Assembly (NCBI GenBank): GCA_916613615.1
Contig: OU744720.1
Span: 75,481,338 to 75,545,337, forward strand
From: Steromphala cineraria
Taxonomy: Eukaryota; Mollusca; Gastropoda; Trochida; Trochidae
Direction: 5' to 3'
DNA: 64,000 bases
A model generated the notes under the pieces. The model was not told the origin of the DNA, ran no database searches, and was given only the letters and a program-made list of their open reading frames with translations. Of this stretch, positions 23,264-36,573 are shown one piece after another (position 1 is the stretch's first letter; each line of letters starts with the position of its first letter). The position numbers and the translations under genes were made by a program.

Positions 23264-24671
23264 CTCCCCGATTAGCAAGTCTAGAGTTTACAATTACACA
23301 ACTAAAATATGAAGAACAAAAAAGCGTTCAATTATTTAAAGAAATATTTTATAGAAATAATACGTCTATAAGGGTGGTTTCGTTTACATCCGTGCGAGGA
23401 ACAGAACCGTTATATTAGAACGTTCAACGTAGAAACTTTAACGCTATAGTATATTACTAGTTGCTATGGAAATTTGACGTGTGAATTAGCTTCCGAATTC
23501 GTATGACTATAATATTTTTACTTCAAACAAGTATTTATCACCTGCCATTTGGGATGAATATTGTAAATGTTTTGAGTTTATATAATGAATCGAGCTTTAC
23601 TTTTGAAATGTTCATGTTCATATCAAAGCAAAACAATATAGGATGAATATCATGAAATTGCTCTTTAGTCAAATCTTTTATTGACAGAGATACGTAGTTA
23701 ACTACCCATATCTAATATCACTTAAGTCAGTGCCTAATAAATCGTAACATATATTAAAAAGTAAGAAAAAATTTTCTAAATATTTCCATTAATATTGCAA
23801 ACTGATGTAGAGACAGTTCAGGAAGTAACAGACGCTGTGTTATTCAAGCAGGTACATTTTGAGCGGTATAGATTTATCATATTATTCTTCACTTTTCACA
23901 TGTACATGTACTTAAATGCATTAACATGATAGTTCCGCAGGTCTTTGTCCTATTAACAGACACGTGTTCCAATAAGCTAAATCTTCATGATCTTGGCGAC
24001 GCAACAGTGCACATGTGTACCGATGTAATCTAGTTGTGGGATTTTTACTTTGTATGCTCATAGAATGTAACCGACCTTTTTATATTTCAATGAACAAAAT
24101 GCTTTTAAGTATATCGGAAATATTAATCATGTTTTATCACTAAAATTTATGAAAGAATCACCGTGTTTAGAGTTGTGTTGCATTAAGGATGTTCAATGCC
24201 ATGAACGTCCTTGGTTGCATTAATATCAAATTGATATATTCTTTCATTAAATAAAAAGGAATATTTATTCGGATTTTGAGTTCGCACTGGGTCGACGTCT
24301 TGTATTTAATAATTTGTAATAACAACCAGGAACAAACACAAATTTATTTAGATAAAATGAAAAATATCCTCGTAAAGAGCATATCGTTATACTTTGAACC
24401 TTAAATTCTGGGTAGTTGTAGGGGTTCTTTAGTCTAAAGACCAACTAACAAACTTATTTCTCTGTCCGGAGAGATTCGCGCGCATGCGCAAAAGGGGGTG
24501 AGTATAATAGCTGGTAATGTCACTAAGCTATCTTTTTTATTAAACAATGATTGCTTATTTACTGAATATGAATGTATGTAGTAGAAACATAGTTAGGGAC
24601 CTTTCTCTTACTTGCATTAAAACGCTGTGTTTCTATAAGTAACAGACGCATTTTGAATTTGTTTTTGATAG
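23264..24671. other. Intron or spacer DNA, unit 2
   Basis: AT-rich DNA conserved in units 3 and 4 with small indels. I see no exon with both splice signals and a sustained frame. 24190-24985 is absent from unit 3. Confidence 0.5.
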
Positions 24672-25081
24672 GGTCAGGACATCTCATCCATGAAAAAGAA
24701 GCTCCCAGAATGCTCATGATGACCAAAAGAGAAGTTGTTGGAAGCTGATGTGCTGTTCATAGCACACAGAAGTCACTGTTAACAATAGGGTGAAGAAGGT
24801 CGCCCTGTCAAGCAGTTTTACCTTGATTTTATGGGATTTAAATTAGCCAAAACATTTGCATTTGCAGTTTTTGGGTTTCCATTAAAGATATAAATGATAT
24901 CAGTACTTATAAATGAATAAATGGATGTTAGCTGACATAAATTATTCACTGTAACGTGTCCTTATTTTCTCAATGTTACGGAATGCCTTGTTTTTTAAAA
25001 AAAGCAATAAACATGTTTTACTTTTGAACTGTCTTCATCTTTTTCTTACGAGTTATTAAAATATATATTCTGACATGTTAA

Positions 25082-25198
25082 AGGGGCAGTAGCATGTGTT
25101 TTGAAAATTCTATATTTTCACTTATAGCTGTACGTTAATGCAAAATGAACCATTTATTTTCATTTTCTGACATCACCCTAAAACGTACTACTGCCCCT
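25082..25198. mobile_element. Short TTAA MITE derivative, unit 2
   Basis: About 117 bp with ends AGGGGCAGTAGCATG and GTACTACTGCCCCT between TTAA motifs; an internally deleted member of the family at 5823-6182. Copies at 36265 and 54280. Confidence 0.7.
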
Positions 25199-25395
25199 TT
25201 TAAACATAATGACGAATGATGTATGACCACATATCACTGTATTTTGGTGGGCTGCTTTGTACATTTTTCTATGAATTTGCGCGATATTTACTGAACAATA
25301 TCATTGTTTACCTTATAGCATTTTAATGCATCAACAACGAGTGTTACAAGAGGCGTGTACAACCACAAAATGTCCAAACTCTAAACATATTTACA

Positions 25396-25560
25396 TCAAA
25401 ACACTTTCCACATGTTTTAGGTTAAAACACTTTCCACAACATGTTTTATATTGAAACACTTTCCACAACATGTTTTATATTGAAACACTTTCCACAACAT
25501 GTTTTATATTGAAACACTTTCCGCAACATGTTCTAAACTAGAACATGTTTTGATATTAAA
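25396..25560. repeat. 29-bp tandem repeat (AAACACTTTCCACAACATG), unit 2
   Basis: About five copies of a 29-bp unit, AAACACTTTCCACAACATG plus TTTTATATTG, with variation at both ends; followed by more AAACATGTTT palindromes. Also at 36574 and 54585. Confidence 0.8.
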
Positions 25561-25649
25561 CACTTTAATTTATGTGTTTAGGATTTAAACATGTTTAGAT
25601 TATTTATGTGTTTAAAAAACAGGACAAGCTATGTCTTTGGCACTATTTT

Positions 25650-26190
25650 TGCAGTGTAGCCTCGATGTGACCTTGAAAATAATGTGAAGGTCACCAAAAT
25701 CAACTGGGCCCGGTGCCTTTCCAATAAGATGCTTTGTGTAAATTATGAAGAGATGGTTCTTGAGATAACCCGCTGACAAGCCTAAAATGCAGGTTTCAAC
25801 GTTGAAATTTTGAAAGCCTCGCTGTGACCTTAAAAATAATATGAAGGTCACCAAAATCGACTGGACCCGGCGCCTTCCCAATAAGATGCTTTGTGTAAAT
25901 TATGAAGAGAATCCAGTGAATAGTTCTTGATATATCCCGCTGACAAACCTAAAATGCAGATTTCAATGCTGTAATTTTTAAAGCCTCGCTGTGACCTTGA
26001 AAATAATGTGCAGGTCACCAAAATCAACTGGGCCCGGCGCCTTCCCAGTAAGATGCTTGGTGTAAGTTATGAAGAGAATCCAGTAAATGATTCTTGAGAT
26101 ATCCCGCTGACAAAGGTACAATTTCAAAGTTTCGTTGTGACCTTGAAATAAAAAAAGGTCAAGGTCATGAAACTATAAAACTATAAAACT
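25650..26190. repeat. About 160-bp tandem repeats with TGACCTT/AAGGTCA, unit 2
   Basis: Imperfect repeats with GTGACC at 25667, 25824, 25991 and a partial one at 26137. Each has TGACCTT and AAGGTCA facing each other across 12 bp, then GGCCCGGCGCC, ATTATGAAGAGA and CCGCTGACAAG. The block ends in AAGGTCAAGGTCATG. Confidence 0.8.
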
Positions 26191-26671
26191 GTACTGTAAT
26201 TTTTATAAAGGCGTTTTAACTGTGTCTCTTTAACGTGCGCAAGGGTTCATCTAAATATATAACCACCTACATGTAGGCCTCATTCGATAACTATTTCATA
26301 CATATAAACAAGCGCGAAATAGCTGAAATCAAAATTTTATTACCTACAATGTATGTCCCAGTATTTCTTCCTTAACTGTACTCAAGCAGGGTTCCGACAG
26401 CGAGAATGTCGTTAAAAAAGTTTACATATAAACTTAAGTTATAACTTAAATTTAGACAAATGCCCTGACCTGTCATAACATAATTTTACTCGATCAAAGG
26501 CACGACAGCAAGCATACCGTTAAATAGTAATTATTTCGTTAGGGGCATTTCAGATAAGATGTTCGTTACGAGAAGATAATTATATTTATAGAGAGTAAAG
26601 TTGGTTTAATTAAGACAATTATTCGTCCTCTCATAACATAACAACTGTTATCATCCACTCGTGTGTTGATT

Positions 26672-26678
26672 TATAAAG
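26672..26678 (+). promoter_or_regulatory. TATA box of gene 3
   Basis: TATAAAG 205 bp upstream of the ATG of gene 3, as in genes 2, 4 and 5. Confidence 0.6.
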
Positions 26679-26876
26679 TCGCTTTCTGAACGCAACCTTT
26701 AAGTGACCTTTAGATAATTGCACTGAATGAGTAATCGGAGTATACTAACATTCTATTGGTCAATTCCCATATGATATTTCTGCCACATCACAGTTGAGAG
26801 CAGTTTCAGCAACAAAGGCCTTGAAACAGGATTAGACAATTGGAACTGAATGCAGCAACAGTAGCATATACAAGTC

Positions 26877-29800
26877 ATGGATTACAGTGATTACTCCGTG
26901 TTTGAGAACGTGTCCAGCTATAACACTTTTGAGTACAACTATGAGGATCAAACGGACATCGATGGCTATGATATTCAGAGTATTGTAATAAACAGCGTGT
27001 TGATGTACATCGGACTCTGCACCAACATCTGGATGGTATGGTCCTTGTTCAAAACAAGACAGGCGGGCAGCAGGGCTCACTTCTACCTCCTCGCTCTCGG
27101 TATTTCCGAGACGCTTGGATTAATCATTTACTGCTCTACGGAAATTGGCCTACGTGTAACCTTCACCTGGAATGGTGGACATTACGGGTGTAAGGTCCTC
27201 ATGGCGTTAGAGGAGTTCACCACGCTTGGAAATCTCATAATAGTAGGATTCAACGTGGATAATGTCATCACCCTTGCACGTGCACGGTCCTTGAAGGTTC
27301 TCCGTAGGGTGATTCTGGTTCTTGCAATACTGTGCACTCTGTCACTTGCCATACAGCAGGTCAGTATATTCATACTTAGTATCACAATTAATATCCTTTT
27401 TGATATAGCCTCTGTTCTATTACGACGCAATCCGTTGGTTCCGGCTGTTTCTCCTAGTGGACAAAATTGCTACACAATATATTTGAACTTCCTTAGCACT
27501 TGACAACGCTTCTCGCATGGAAAGGGTAGTTCATATCACAATGCTTTTGGCATGATTCAGTAGCCAAAATGATTATTTTAGAACAGCGTCGCTGTACATT
27601 CTATCCCACACAGTCAGTGTTAAAGAACAAAGGCTGTATCAACATTTCATGACTTGATCTGCTTCTGTAAATTTCTTTTGACATGACATTATCTTCATAA
27701 TCTACTTAAATTGTTGTACATTGTTTTATTTGAGATGACATGATCTGCATAATCTACAAGAATTCTTGTACCCTTGCGGAAACAATACAATGACATTGCG
27801 GGATTCGAACCCACACCGTCGGCGTCTAGCAACACCGGTACTGATCGAGATTTACACCCTAACATCGCTTGAGAGCGAGGCAATGCGGACAATAAGGGAA
27901 TTTGTACAATTGCAGATAATGTGTCCACAAGAACATTGCGAAATTTGTTTACTATCTGAATGTCATGAACGTGATTATATGTTTACGTTTATCTATAAAA
28001 CTGCACTTTAAAAATGAAACAAAACAAAAAGCACACAAAACCGTTAAAGCCCCTCGACAAAGACACTTTGTGTCCGGATAATGTACAGAAAATTATTCAG
28101 TTGTCTCGGTAGATCAACACTTCATTTTGCAGGGTATCTGGTCTTCGACAATTGAAGCAGGGTCCGAATTTAACAGTTCCAGGATTTGGTGCGCTAGGCC
28201 AAATACGATCATGCTGAGTCCACTCATTACTATATGGGTTCCTATTCTTGCCATCTTACTGTTTGGGGGCCCGTCTCTTTGTGTGTGGTGTGCCAGAAAA
28301 AGTGAGACTGCTCCCTTGTTGTATCTCCAACTACAGATCCTTTAAGGGACAGTAGCACGATTTTAGGGGGGATATAAGGTGAAATCAAATGTATAATGTA
28401 AAGTTCAGGCATGCAATTCAGCTTTCTTATATCAAATAAGTTAAAGGTGTTCACATAAAAATGACTGTCAATGGACTTTATGTGAATCTTTAAAATTCAA
28501 TCTCTGACTATGGATGATTGGTTTCTGTTATGAAATTTTTGACATTATAAAACAAAAATCATTAAGCATAAACGTACAATCATAATTGAAATTTTTGAGA
28601 AAAAAAACGTGCTACTGCCCCTTTAATGTCTTACAGTGTGTAACACGTATTACTCGACACAGATTATTTGTAAATTGTTCCAAAAGATAATAATTAAGTA
28701 ACCGAGTCATGCTATTAAAGGGTATTGTTTGCTGTGTTTGGTTAAGGTAGCCCATTATTTCTTTTCTCTCTCTTATTTCAGATACCATTACCAACAGGGC
28801 AGAAAAAGCGGATGAAAGCAATGATGAGGCAAACTACATTGGTCGCGATTTTGGACTAGTCATTGCATTAGGTGAGAATAAACTTCAATTCGTTAAGGCG
28901 TTCACCGTTTCGTAGGAAGTAAATGTATTCAAAATGAGTTCCTCTTTTAAAGCAATGTTCTAAAAAAAAGCACAACATACACATAAAATAAAGCTTCTGT
29001 CGATTATTCTATTTATACAATGACTGTTTTTTATTTCTTCATGACACTTAAAACATAGCACTATGATTTCAGATGTTTTGTTCCTCTTATGCTGGACACC
29101 CCTCCTGGCGTATTTTGTACTAGGAGGCTATTATGGGTAAGACGACTGACACACTCTCCTTGCATAGTGTATTTTGTATGAATCCATAAAACACGTTTAG
29201 AACATGATGAATACTAGGTTTCTTAGCCACCCCTCATCGTCATTTTACGAAGGAAACTCAAGTATTATATGCACGATTAAACGCTCGTACAAAATGTAAA
29301 ATGGAAGTGACATATGCGGTAAGAGACATTTAAATAACACCATTAGACCTTTTTGTCTTGATGTATGAGTTGCTTCTAATGTAAGTTGCACATATTTTTA
29401 TAGAAGAGATAAGTGAGAAGGAGACGTACAAGGTCATGAGCTGCCCCGTAGGGTGAAAGGTGAAGTCAGTTCAATTTTGTCGGACCGTCTTGCGAAAAGA
29501 ATTCTTCCATCCATTTTTTATCAATCTTTGTGATACTTCATTCCGTCACCAGTGACACTAATAACGCAAGTTCAGGTTCATACAGTTAATTGTAACTAGA
29601 TATCTAACATGTATAATTTTCTTATAAAACATTCTATCACTTGGCGTCATGTTTCTGAAGTTCATCTTTAAGAGACAAATCGAAATTAAGAAATCTTTAA
29701 ACCTGACAGAGCTTAAAATGGTTATTGACGAGCAATCACTTCTGTTCTCATTAAGAAAATATTTATACAGTATCAAATACCTATTGTTACTTACGATCTT

Positions 29801-30240
29801 TCTATTTGTTTCAGTCCAACTGCCTTGATTCATGTGATCCTCTCCTCGCTTGCTACTGCAAATAGCTGTCTCAATCCACTTGTTTATGGTAAGCAGATGA
29901 GATATTTTTTATTTTCGCGACATGATAAAAAATCTTATGTCATAACGGTGAGGCTTTGCCGAAAGCAAAAAAAATAAGCCGAATTTCATTACATCAATCA
30001 GATGGTAAAATTTAATTATTTAATTGAAAAGCTGGCTTGAATTGTGTGTGTGTGTTCTTGTAAAATATTTTAATTCAATTTTATATGCAATTGAGTCCAA
30101 TATAATTATTGATATTTAACGGATCCTTTTTTGTTCAATCTAATCATTGGGTTGAATACAGTTGTTAACATGTGCTTTATGTTTCAGCTGTTTGCAACTG
30201 TTTGGCAAAGCGTCAGAATAGAGTGTCTCCAGGATTGTAA
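26877..30240 (+). CDS. GPCR gene 3, class A orphan receptor, 310 aa
   Basis: Exons 26877-27359, 28133-28301, 28782-28871, 29073-29136, 29815-29888 and 30188-30240 (TAA), GT-AG, phases 0-1-1-2-1, no frameshift or early stop. The same receptor plan as gene 2: acidic Tyr-rich N-terminus, GLCTN, SE in TM2, DNV for DRY, CWTP, NPLVY, a 17-residue tail. Substitutions include FEYN for YEYN and IDGYD for IDAYD near the N-terminus, CSTEIG for CSMEIG, ALEEF for ALLEF in TM3, and LITIWVPILA in TM5 (shared with gene 4). Several lie in the ectodomain and upper helices where ligands bind. Intron 1 is short (773 bp) and lacks the 2-kb transposon. Confidence 0.9.
27793..27905 (-). mobile_element. tRNA-like SINE fragment in intron 1 of gene 3
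   Basis: B box on the minus strand at 27801-27812; orthologous to the fragment at 10978-11090. Confidence 0.45.
28346..28622. mobile_element. TTAA MITE in intron 2 of gene 3
   Basis: Ends GGGACAGTAGCACG and CGTGCTACTGCCCCT between TTAA at 28342-28345 and 28623-28626. Same insertion site as in genes 2 and 4. Confidence 0.8.
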
Positions 30241-30331
30241 ATCTTCTGTTGAATCCTCATCTCACCTCGGCAGATCTTAATTGCTTACGCATTTGTTGTA
30301 CATTCTAAGTTGTCACTGAATTCTTTTAATT

Positions 30332-30711
30332 ATACCCCCGACCAACGGTCCGGGGTATCTAGTAATACCAACGATTCCGTGTGTGTGTGTGAAATTTTGC
30401 ACATGTCTTCTACCCTACAAGGAGGGGTGCAGTGCGAAGTTACAGCAAACACATTTGTCCAACCTATTACGGGAAAAACGTTTCATCTGATTCTTTTCAC
30501 ATTTTGCATGTGTCTTCTTCCCTACCAGGAGCGGTGCAGTGCCAAATCAAAACTAAAATTGATAAGGTTTTTTTTGGGGTTTTTTTTAACAAAATTCCAT
30601 TTTTTTGATTAGTCATTTTTCTCAATTCCTCTTTGGGGATGCTGTGCAAGAGATGACTACATTGAAAGTAAAAAATAATTCAGTTAGTCAGGGATGCACG
30701 GTCGGGGGTAT
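30332..30711. mobile_element. TIR element with ATACCCCCGACC ends, after gene 3
   Basis: Orthologue of 15581-15970, same ends and position relative to the gene; non-coding. Confidence 0.65.
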
Positions 30712-31459
30712 TAGTAAGCCACGCTCACTGTTTTGCTTGTTCATATTCCACTAACTTTGTAATTTCGGATAAGTCATTAGTTAAACAATTGCTCTCGAGA
30801 ACTATTTATTTAAAATGTAGGATACATTGTCTGTAAATGTTTTTTTGACGCTAAGAAAGGACTTATGAAATAAATTATCAATTTGCTTCTTATATTGTTT
30901 TTGCACACAATAAAATATACATGCATGAATTTTGAGTCGGCTTTGTACATTCCATTCCATTAACCAATAAAATCAATGATTCAATTCATCGATAAAAGTT
31001 TCCAGTGAGTGCACATAGTTACTGACTGTGCACCAGAAGATGAGAAAAATACTCAATGGGCGACTTAAATGAGTACAGAGTTAAACTCCGTTGTTGTACG
31101 TATTTTTTCCAAAGCTTTTTAGCATCTTTTGATCACCATTAAAACTAAAATTCTTAAGCAACGTGTGTATGTTCAACTAGGAGATAAATCCATTCAGTTT
31201 TTAATTTTTAGGATGCAATGTTTTGCATCCTTTACCCCTAAATTTAATTTCAAACCGAACTTGCGAGATTTGAAATGTTTAACTACATTGTACATACAAC
31301 CACAAAATTGAAAACAGTATGGATTTATCTCCATTTAACATGACTGATAAGTAAAATAATAAGAAACTATTTTGACTTGCGCAACAATGATGTGATTAGG
31401 TTTAACCAGTGCAAACCGGTTCTACTCACTACGGTAAAGTCCAAAATCACGGGTCGACC

Positions 31460-31956
31460 TTATAAGGGACCACAGGGCCACCAAAGCTACAATTTATTAT
31501 CCTCACTAGTCAAGGAGTCTGTACACAAAGTTTCAGCTTTCTAGGCCTTATACTTCTAGAGAAGAATATGAAAATATGTTTTAGGGTGTGGCCTCTGTGG
31601 CCCTTATAAGGAATCACAGGGCCACCAAAGCTACAATTTATAATCCTCACTGGTCAAGGAGTCTGTACACTGTGATTGAGCTTTCTAGGCCTTATGCTTC
31701 TAGAGAAGAAGATGAAAATAGGTTTTTAGGGTGTTAATTTGTCCCTGTAGCCCTGATTAGGGGCCACAGGGCCACCAAAGCTACAATTGTTAATCCTCAC
31801 TAGTCAAGGAGTCTGTACACAAAGTTTCAGCTTTCTAGGCCTCATGGTTCTGGAGAAGAAGTCGAAATTCCACAAAGTTTACGGACGGACGAACGCCTGA
31901 CACAATGCCATGCCATATGCCCATCGGGCCTTACAGGCCAGATGAGCTAAAAAAAA
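31460..31956 (+). repeat. 145-bp tandem repeat, unit 3 copy
   Basis: Three imperfect repeats plus the GGACGG and GATGAGCTAAAAA tail. Immediately after it the 1.9 kb holding the foldback and the Cys-rich gene in units 2 and 4 is missing, and sequence equal to that starting near 19106 follows. Confidence 0.8.
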
Positions 31957-34208
31957 TATTCTATTCTAAACATGGTATGACATTAATCTTTTGAAATGAA
32001 ACTAAACAACGGTTGCGTTTTGGCGATAAACTCACAACTACATGTACGACACACAGTACTATTGGATATTGAACATTAGTTAGAAACTAATGGAGGGGAA
32101 ACAGACAGTACATAACTTATTGGAGACAGCCATAAAATCATATTCTGACGCAATTAAACTAATGTCTACATAACTTTGTTTAAATTTCAAACTAGTTTTC
32201 GTGTCATGTTAGAATTGTAGCTATTCGTACATTTCGTGGTCGTAGTGTGTGGGGGTAACAAAAAGGCCTGAAAAGAGTAGAATACTTTGCAATTCTTATT
32301 ACGCTAGTAAATTCTTCAATTATAGCCGAAAGTTTTCTCTTAATATACTTTTTGCATGTAAGAGTTCAGGCACTTAATCCCGCATTTTGTAGCGTTCATT
32401 TTAGTTATTTTATGGCATATGAAGAATTTTATACTTATTTGAGCTTTCTTTTGTTGATTTAAAATACTTTCAAAATATTATTTTATTCGAAATAACCTAC
32501 AATAATTAAGGGAGACGACCTTAGTGACAGGATATTATAACCATCCCAAAAAAAGTATGCTAATGTTTAAGCTTATAGATAGCGATTTGAGTAGCAAAAT
32601 CTTAGCCTGGAGACACAAAATAATGAAAGCATTTCGAAACTCGGCCAGAAGGCAGGGGAGGTCGGGGCATAATGGAGACATTAAAGATAATTCTGTTTTG
32701 CTTTGATACAAACGCAAATGGCGTAAGTCATGATATATTTCAAAATGCCTCACATATTTATCCTGAAATGCCAAGTTTATTAAACAGGCATTTCGTAAAG
32801 GCCAAAATTCAAACGTCCGACTTACACGAAAACCTATCAAACATGATCAACTCGTAAGTTTCATTCTGAAACCTACGTAACGCTTTAGAATGATACTTCC
32901 CTTCAACAATCGATACTTCACAACCAACTAAGTATTGGTTGGCCATAAATGACCCATTATAACTCACGGTATGGCTCTTTAACCAAAAGCCGCAGTATTT
33001 CATTTGATTTTTGTGTCACACATTGTCAATGTTCCATCGAAATCTTTATGAATGTTCCTTTCATTTTCTTAAATCACTTGGTGAAAAGAAGACTTGCTTT
33101 ATCTTACCTATTACACTGCAAAAATGGCGTTTTGACTTTAAACATGTTCCGTACGTGTTTTACTCAAAACATGTTTTGAAATGTGTTTATATGCCAAACA
33201 CATAAATTTGTATTTGTTGTAACTCAAAACATGTTTCGATTTTAAACATGTTGCGTTATGGTAACTAAAGGGCTTTTTAACTCTAAACATGTTGTAACTC
33301 GCAACATGTTTTGAAATGTGTTTATATGTTAAACACATGAATTTATATGTGTTGTAACTCAAAACATGTTGTGACTCGCAACATGTTTTGAAATGTGTTT
33401 ATATGCTAAAAAAATGAATTTGTATGTGTTGTAACTCAAAACATGTTTCGATTTTAAAGATATTGGGTAATAACACATGATTCCGACCTAATTTTAGTAG
33501 AGTCGTGCCAACATATATGTTGAACATATACATGTTGCTGTCACGGTTAGTTCTAGTAGATTGTACTTTTGTACTATTGTCATTGTCCTTTTAGAACTGA
33601 TTTTATGTTATCTATTTTCGAATTACTTTTTTAAATGTTTTTAGAAGATATCCATTTCGTTGGCAAGCAAAGATTTCTCTGTATAGAGTTTAAGAGTATT
33701 GACAAAATCTTTTGAATGGGGAAACATCTCAACAAAAGACAAAGTTCTTATCCATGAAACACCTGCTGTCGAGAAATATACTTTCAAAATGGGGTTGGGG
33801 GAGTGACATTGTGCACGCTAATTAAGCTTAATAAGCTCATTATATCATTTTGATTCATGGCAAAAATAGAGTTTAAAATATTTTTTATTTCAATATTCTT
33901 AAAAAAATATGAACAAAGTTATGACAATGTTGTTTCAAATAGCTACGCTAACAATTATATATAAGTTGCATAGTATTGCATCTCAGGATATACATTGCAA
34001 AAAAAAAAAGAATAAACGTGTTCTATTTGTGTTTTAAAACTGAAAAGATGTTTTCAAATGTGTTTATATGTGAACGGGATTACTTTGTACGTGTTGCAAC
34101 CCACAACATGTTTTGAATTTAAACACATTCAATCGTGCAATTAGAGTTACTTGCCCTTGCCTGAACGCGCGCGAAAGTTCCTTTGTTCTCTTTGCTTAAT
34201 CGACCTGA
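31957..34208. other. Repeat-unit DNA, unit 3
   Basis: Counterpart of 19106-21363. The small frame seen at 19692 is open here too (ATG at 32557). AAACATGTTT repeats are at 33135-33450. No gene that I can support. Confidence 0.5.
33135..33450. repeat. AAACATGTTT-rich repeats, unit 3
   Basis: Counterpart of 20284-20612 with few base changes. Confidence 0.75.
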
Positions 34209-34894
34209 TATAAACACGCCCTGTTCTCCTTGAATTTGAGCCTTCAAAGTCGGTTAGAAGATTATTAACGTCAATATACTATTGTATAACATCGGAAACA
34301 GAAGTCAAGACCCATTTACCAACATATTTGAAGGTAAGAACCTGTTGAATCTGACATATTTTAGCAAGTGAACAACTGGGATAGTAAATTACACGTTTAC
34401 ATAACTACTATGTTATTCCATCTGGTAATAATACAAATAGTATTAACCTCTAAAAATCTTGCAAAATATATTTGTCTAGCTCAAAAGAAACTTGCATCAT
34501 GCATCACAATTATTGTTATTGTTATGTTCTTCGTCTGTACATGCTAATTTATGGAACTTCGGGCAGTTCAGTGTGTCATCAATTTACATTTATAATGAGC
34601 CAGTGGCCCCGTTTACAGAAATTAAATCTCTCTCATAACATGAATCTCGATTTGTACATGTTATCGTTGCTTATCGTTGACAAATAAAACGCGAGAATAC
34701 GTCATTACTTGAAGCTTAAAGGTGTCTGTAATAGTTATTTGAATCATTTGTTAATTAGCATAACAAATATAAGCTTGTTTAATTCTTAGGATATGTATTT
34801 GCTTTTGTATAGGACGATCAAGTCATGTGATACCATTGAGGCTATTCGCTCGGAAACTGCTCAACGAAACAGGTCAAATAGGTTCTCAGAAAAG
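34209..34894 (+). pseudogene. Candidate spliced transcript, unit 3, 3' exon lost
   Basis: TATAAA at 34209, exon 1 ending at 34333 (GTAAGA donor) and exon 2 34813-34894 with both splice signals are preserved. The terminal exon and poly(A) signal known from units 2 and 4 fall in a deletion near 36150, so this copy is probably broken. Confidence 0.3.
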
Positions 34895-36264
34895 GTAAGA
34901 GAATTTGCATTTGTATATATGATAGCATGTATGTCATGATGCATAACAACTGTTTTTATTTTTATACTGCAAGCAATATCTTAAATCTCTTTTTCATTAC
35001 CAGCTATTAGAGTCAGTTCTGAAATTAGCTCGTTAAGCAGTCGTGTGTGGCGGAGACCTGCCCTCCAAGACACTGAGCTTTGACCTTGTTGCGTCATTGA
35101 GAGTAAACACACATGGCTATCACTATGTAACAGGTCAAGCTGAACTACTGATTTTGGCCAGTGAAAGGCCCTCTTCCATGACCGTGGAAGAACAAGGATC
35201 CCTTAATACAGTCTAGCTCCCCGATTAGCAAGTCTAGAGTTTACAATTACACAACTAAAATGTGAAGAACAAAATAGCGTTCAATTATTTAAAGAAATAT
35301 TTTATAGAAATAATACGTCTATAAGGGTGGTTTCGTTTACATCCGGGCGAGTAACAGAACCTTTATATTAGAACGTTCAACGTAGAAACTTTAACGCTAT
35401 AGTATATTACTAGTTGCTATGGAAATTTGACGTGTGAATTAGCTTCCGAATTCGTATGACTATAATATTTTTACTTCAAACAAGTATTTATCACCTGCCA
35501 TTTGGGATGAATATTGTAAATGTTTTGAGTTTATATAATGAATCGAGCTTTATATAATTACTTTTGAAATGTTCATGTTTATATCAAAGCAAAACAATAT
35601 AGGATGAATATCATGAAATTGCTCTTTAGTCAAATCTTTTATTGACAGAGATACGTAGTTAACTACCCATATCTAATATCACTTAAGTCAGTGCCTAATA
35701 AATCGTAACATATATTAAAAAGTAAGAACAAGATTTCTAAATATTTCCATTAATATTGCAAACTGATGTAGAGACAGTTCAGGAAGTAACAAACGCTGTG
35801 CACATTTTGAGCGGTATAGATTTATCATATTATTCTTCACTTTTCACATGTACTTAAATGCATTAACATGATAGTTCCCCAGGTCTTTGTCCTATTAACA
35901 GACACGTGTTCCAATAAGCTAAATCTTCATGATCTTGGCGACGCAACAGTGCACATGTGTACCGATGTAATCTAGTTGTGGGATTTTTACTTTGTATGCT
36001 CATAGAATGCAACCGACCTTTTTATATTTCAATGATCAAAACGCTTTTAAGTATATCGGAAATATTAATCAAGTTTTATCACTAAAATTTATGAAAGAAT
36101 CACCGTTTTTAGAGTTGTGTTGCATTAAGGATGTTCAATGCCATGAATCTTATTATGTTATGGAATGCCTTGTTTTTTAAAAAAAGCAATAAACATGTTT
36201 TACTTTTGAACTGTCTTCATCTTTTTCTTACGCGTTATTAAAAATATATATTCTGACATGTTAA
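34895..36264. other. Unit 3 DNA with deletions relative to unit 2
   Basis: Lacks the 866-bp transposon (single GCTCGTTAAGC) and joins the counterpart of 24190 directly to that of 24985 near 36150. No gene seen apart from the 58-codon block from about 35037. Confidence 0.5.
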
Positions 36265-36376
36265 AGGGGCAGTAGCATGTGTTTTGAAAATTCTATATTT
36301 TCACTTATAGCTGTACGTTAATGCAAAATGAACCATTTATTTTCATTTTCTGACATCACCCTAAAACGTGCCCCTT
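36265..36376. mobile_element. Short TTAA MITE derivative, unit 3
   Basis: As at 25082-25198, but the right end has lost CTACTG (ACGTGCCCCT). Confidence 0.65.
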
Positions 36377-36573
36377 TTAAACATAATGATGAATGATGTA
36401 TGACCACATATCACTGTATTTATGTGGGCTGCTTTGTTCATTTTTCTATGAATTTGCGCGATATTTACTGAACAATATCATTGTTTACCTTATAGCATTT
36501 TAATGCATCAACAACGAGTGTTACAAGAGGCGTGTACAACCACAAAATGTCCAAACTCTAAACATATTTACAT

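Larger units (their letters stand above)
21364..24940 (+). ncRNA. Candidate spliced transcript, unit 2, no convincing ORF
   Basis: Signals in order: TATAAA at 21364; exon 1 from about 21394 to 21488 (AAG|GTAAGA); exon 2 21967-22048 (TATAG acceptor, AAAAG|GTAAGA donor); a terminal exon from 24672 (GATAG acceptor) with AATAAA at 24916-24921. Exon 1 has no ATG, and joining 1-2-3 gives only very short frames from ATG (9-12 codons), so a long non-coding RNA or a 5' UTR of an unseen gene fits best. Exon 2 is open in two frames but lacks a start. Exons 1-2 recur in units 3 and 4; exon 3 is lost in unit 3. All of this is prediction from splice signals. Confidence 0.35.

Noticed and set aside
25396..25560. 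Regularly spaced 29-bp repeats resembling a CRISPR array
   Set aside because: There are no unique spacers, the repeats are contiguous and variable, and the genome is eukaryotic.
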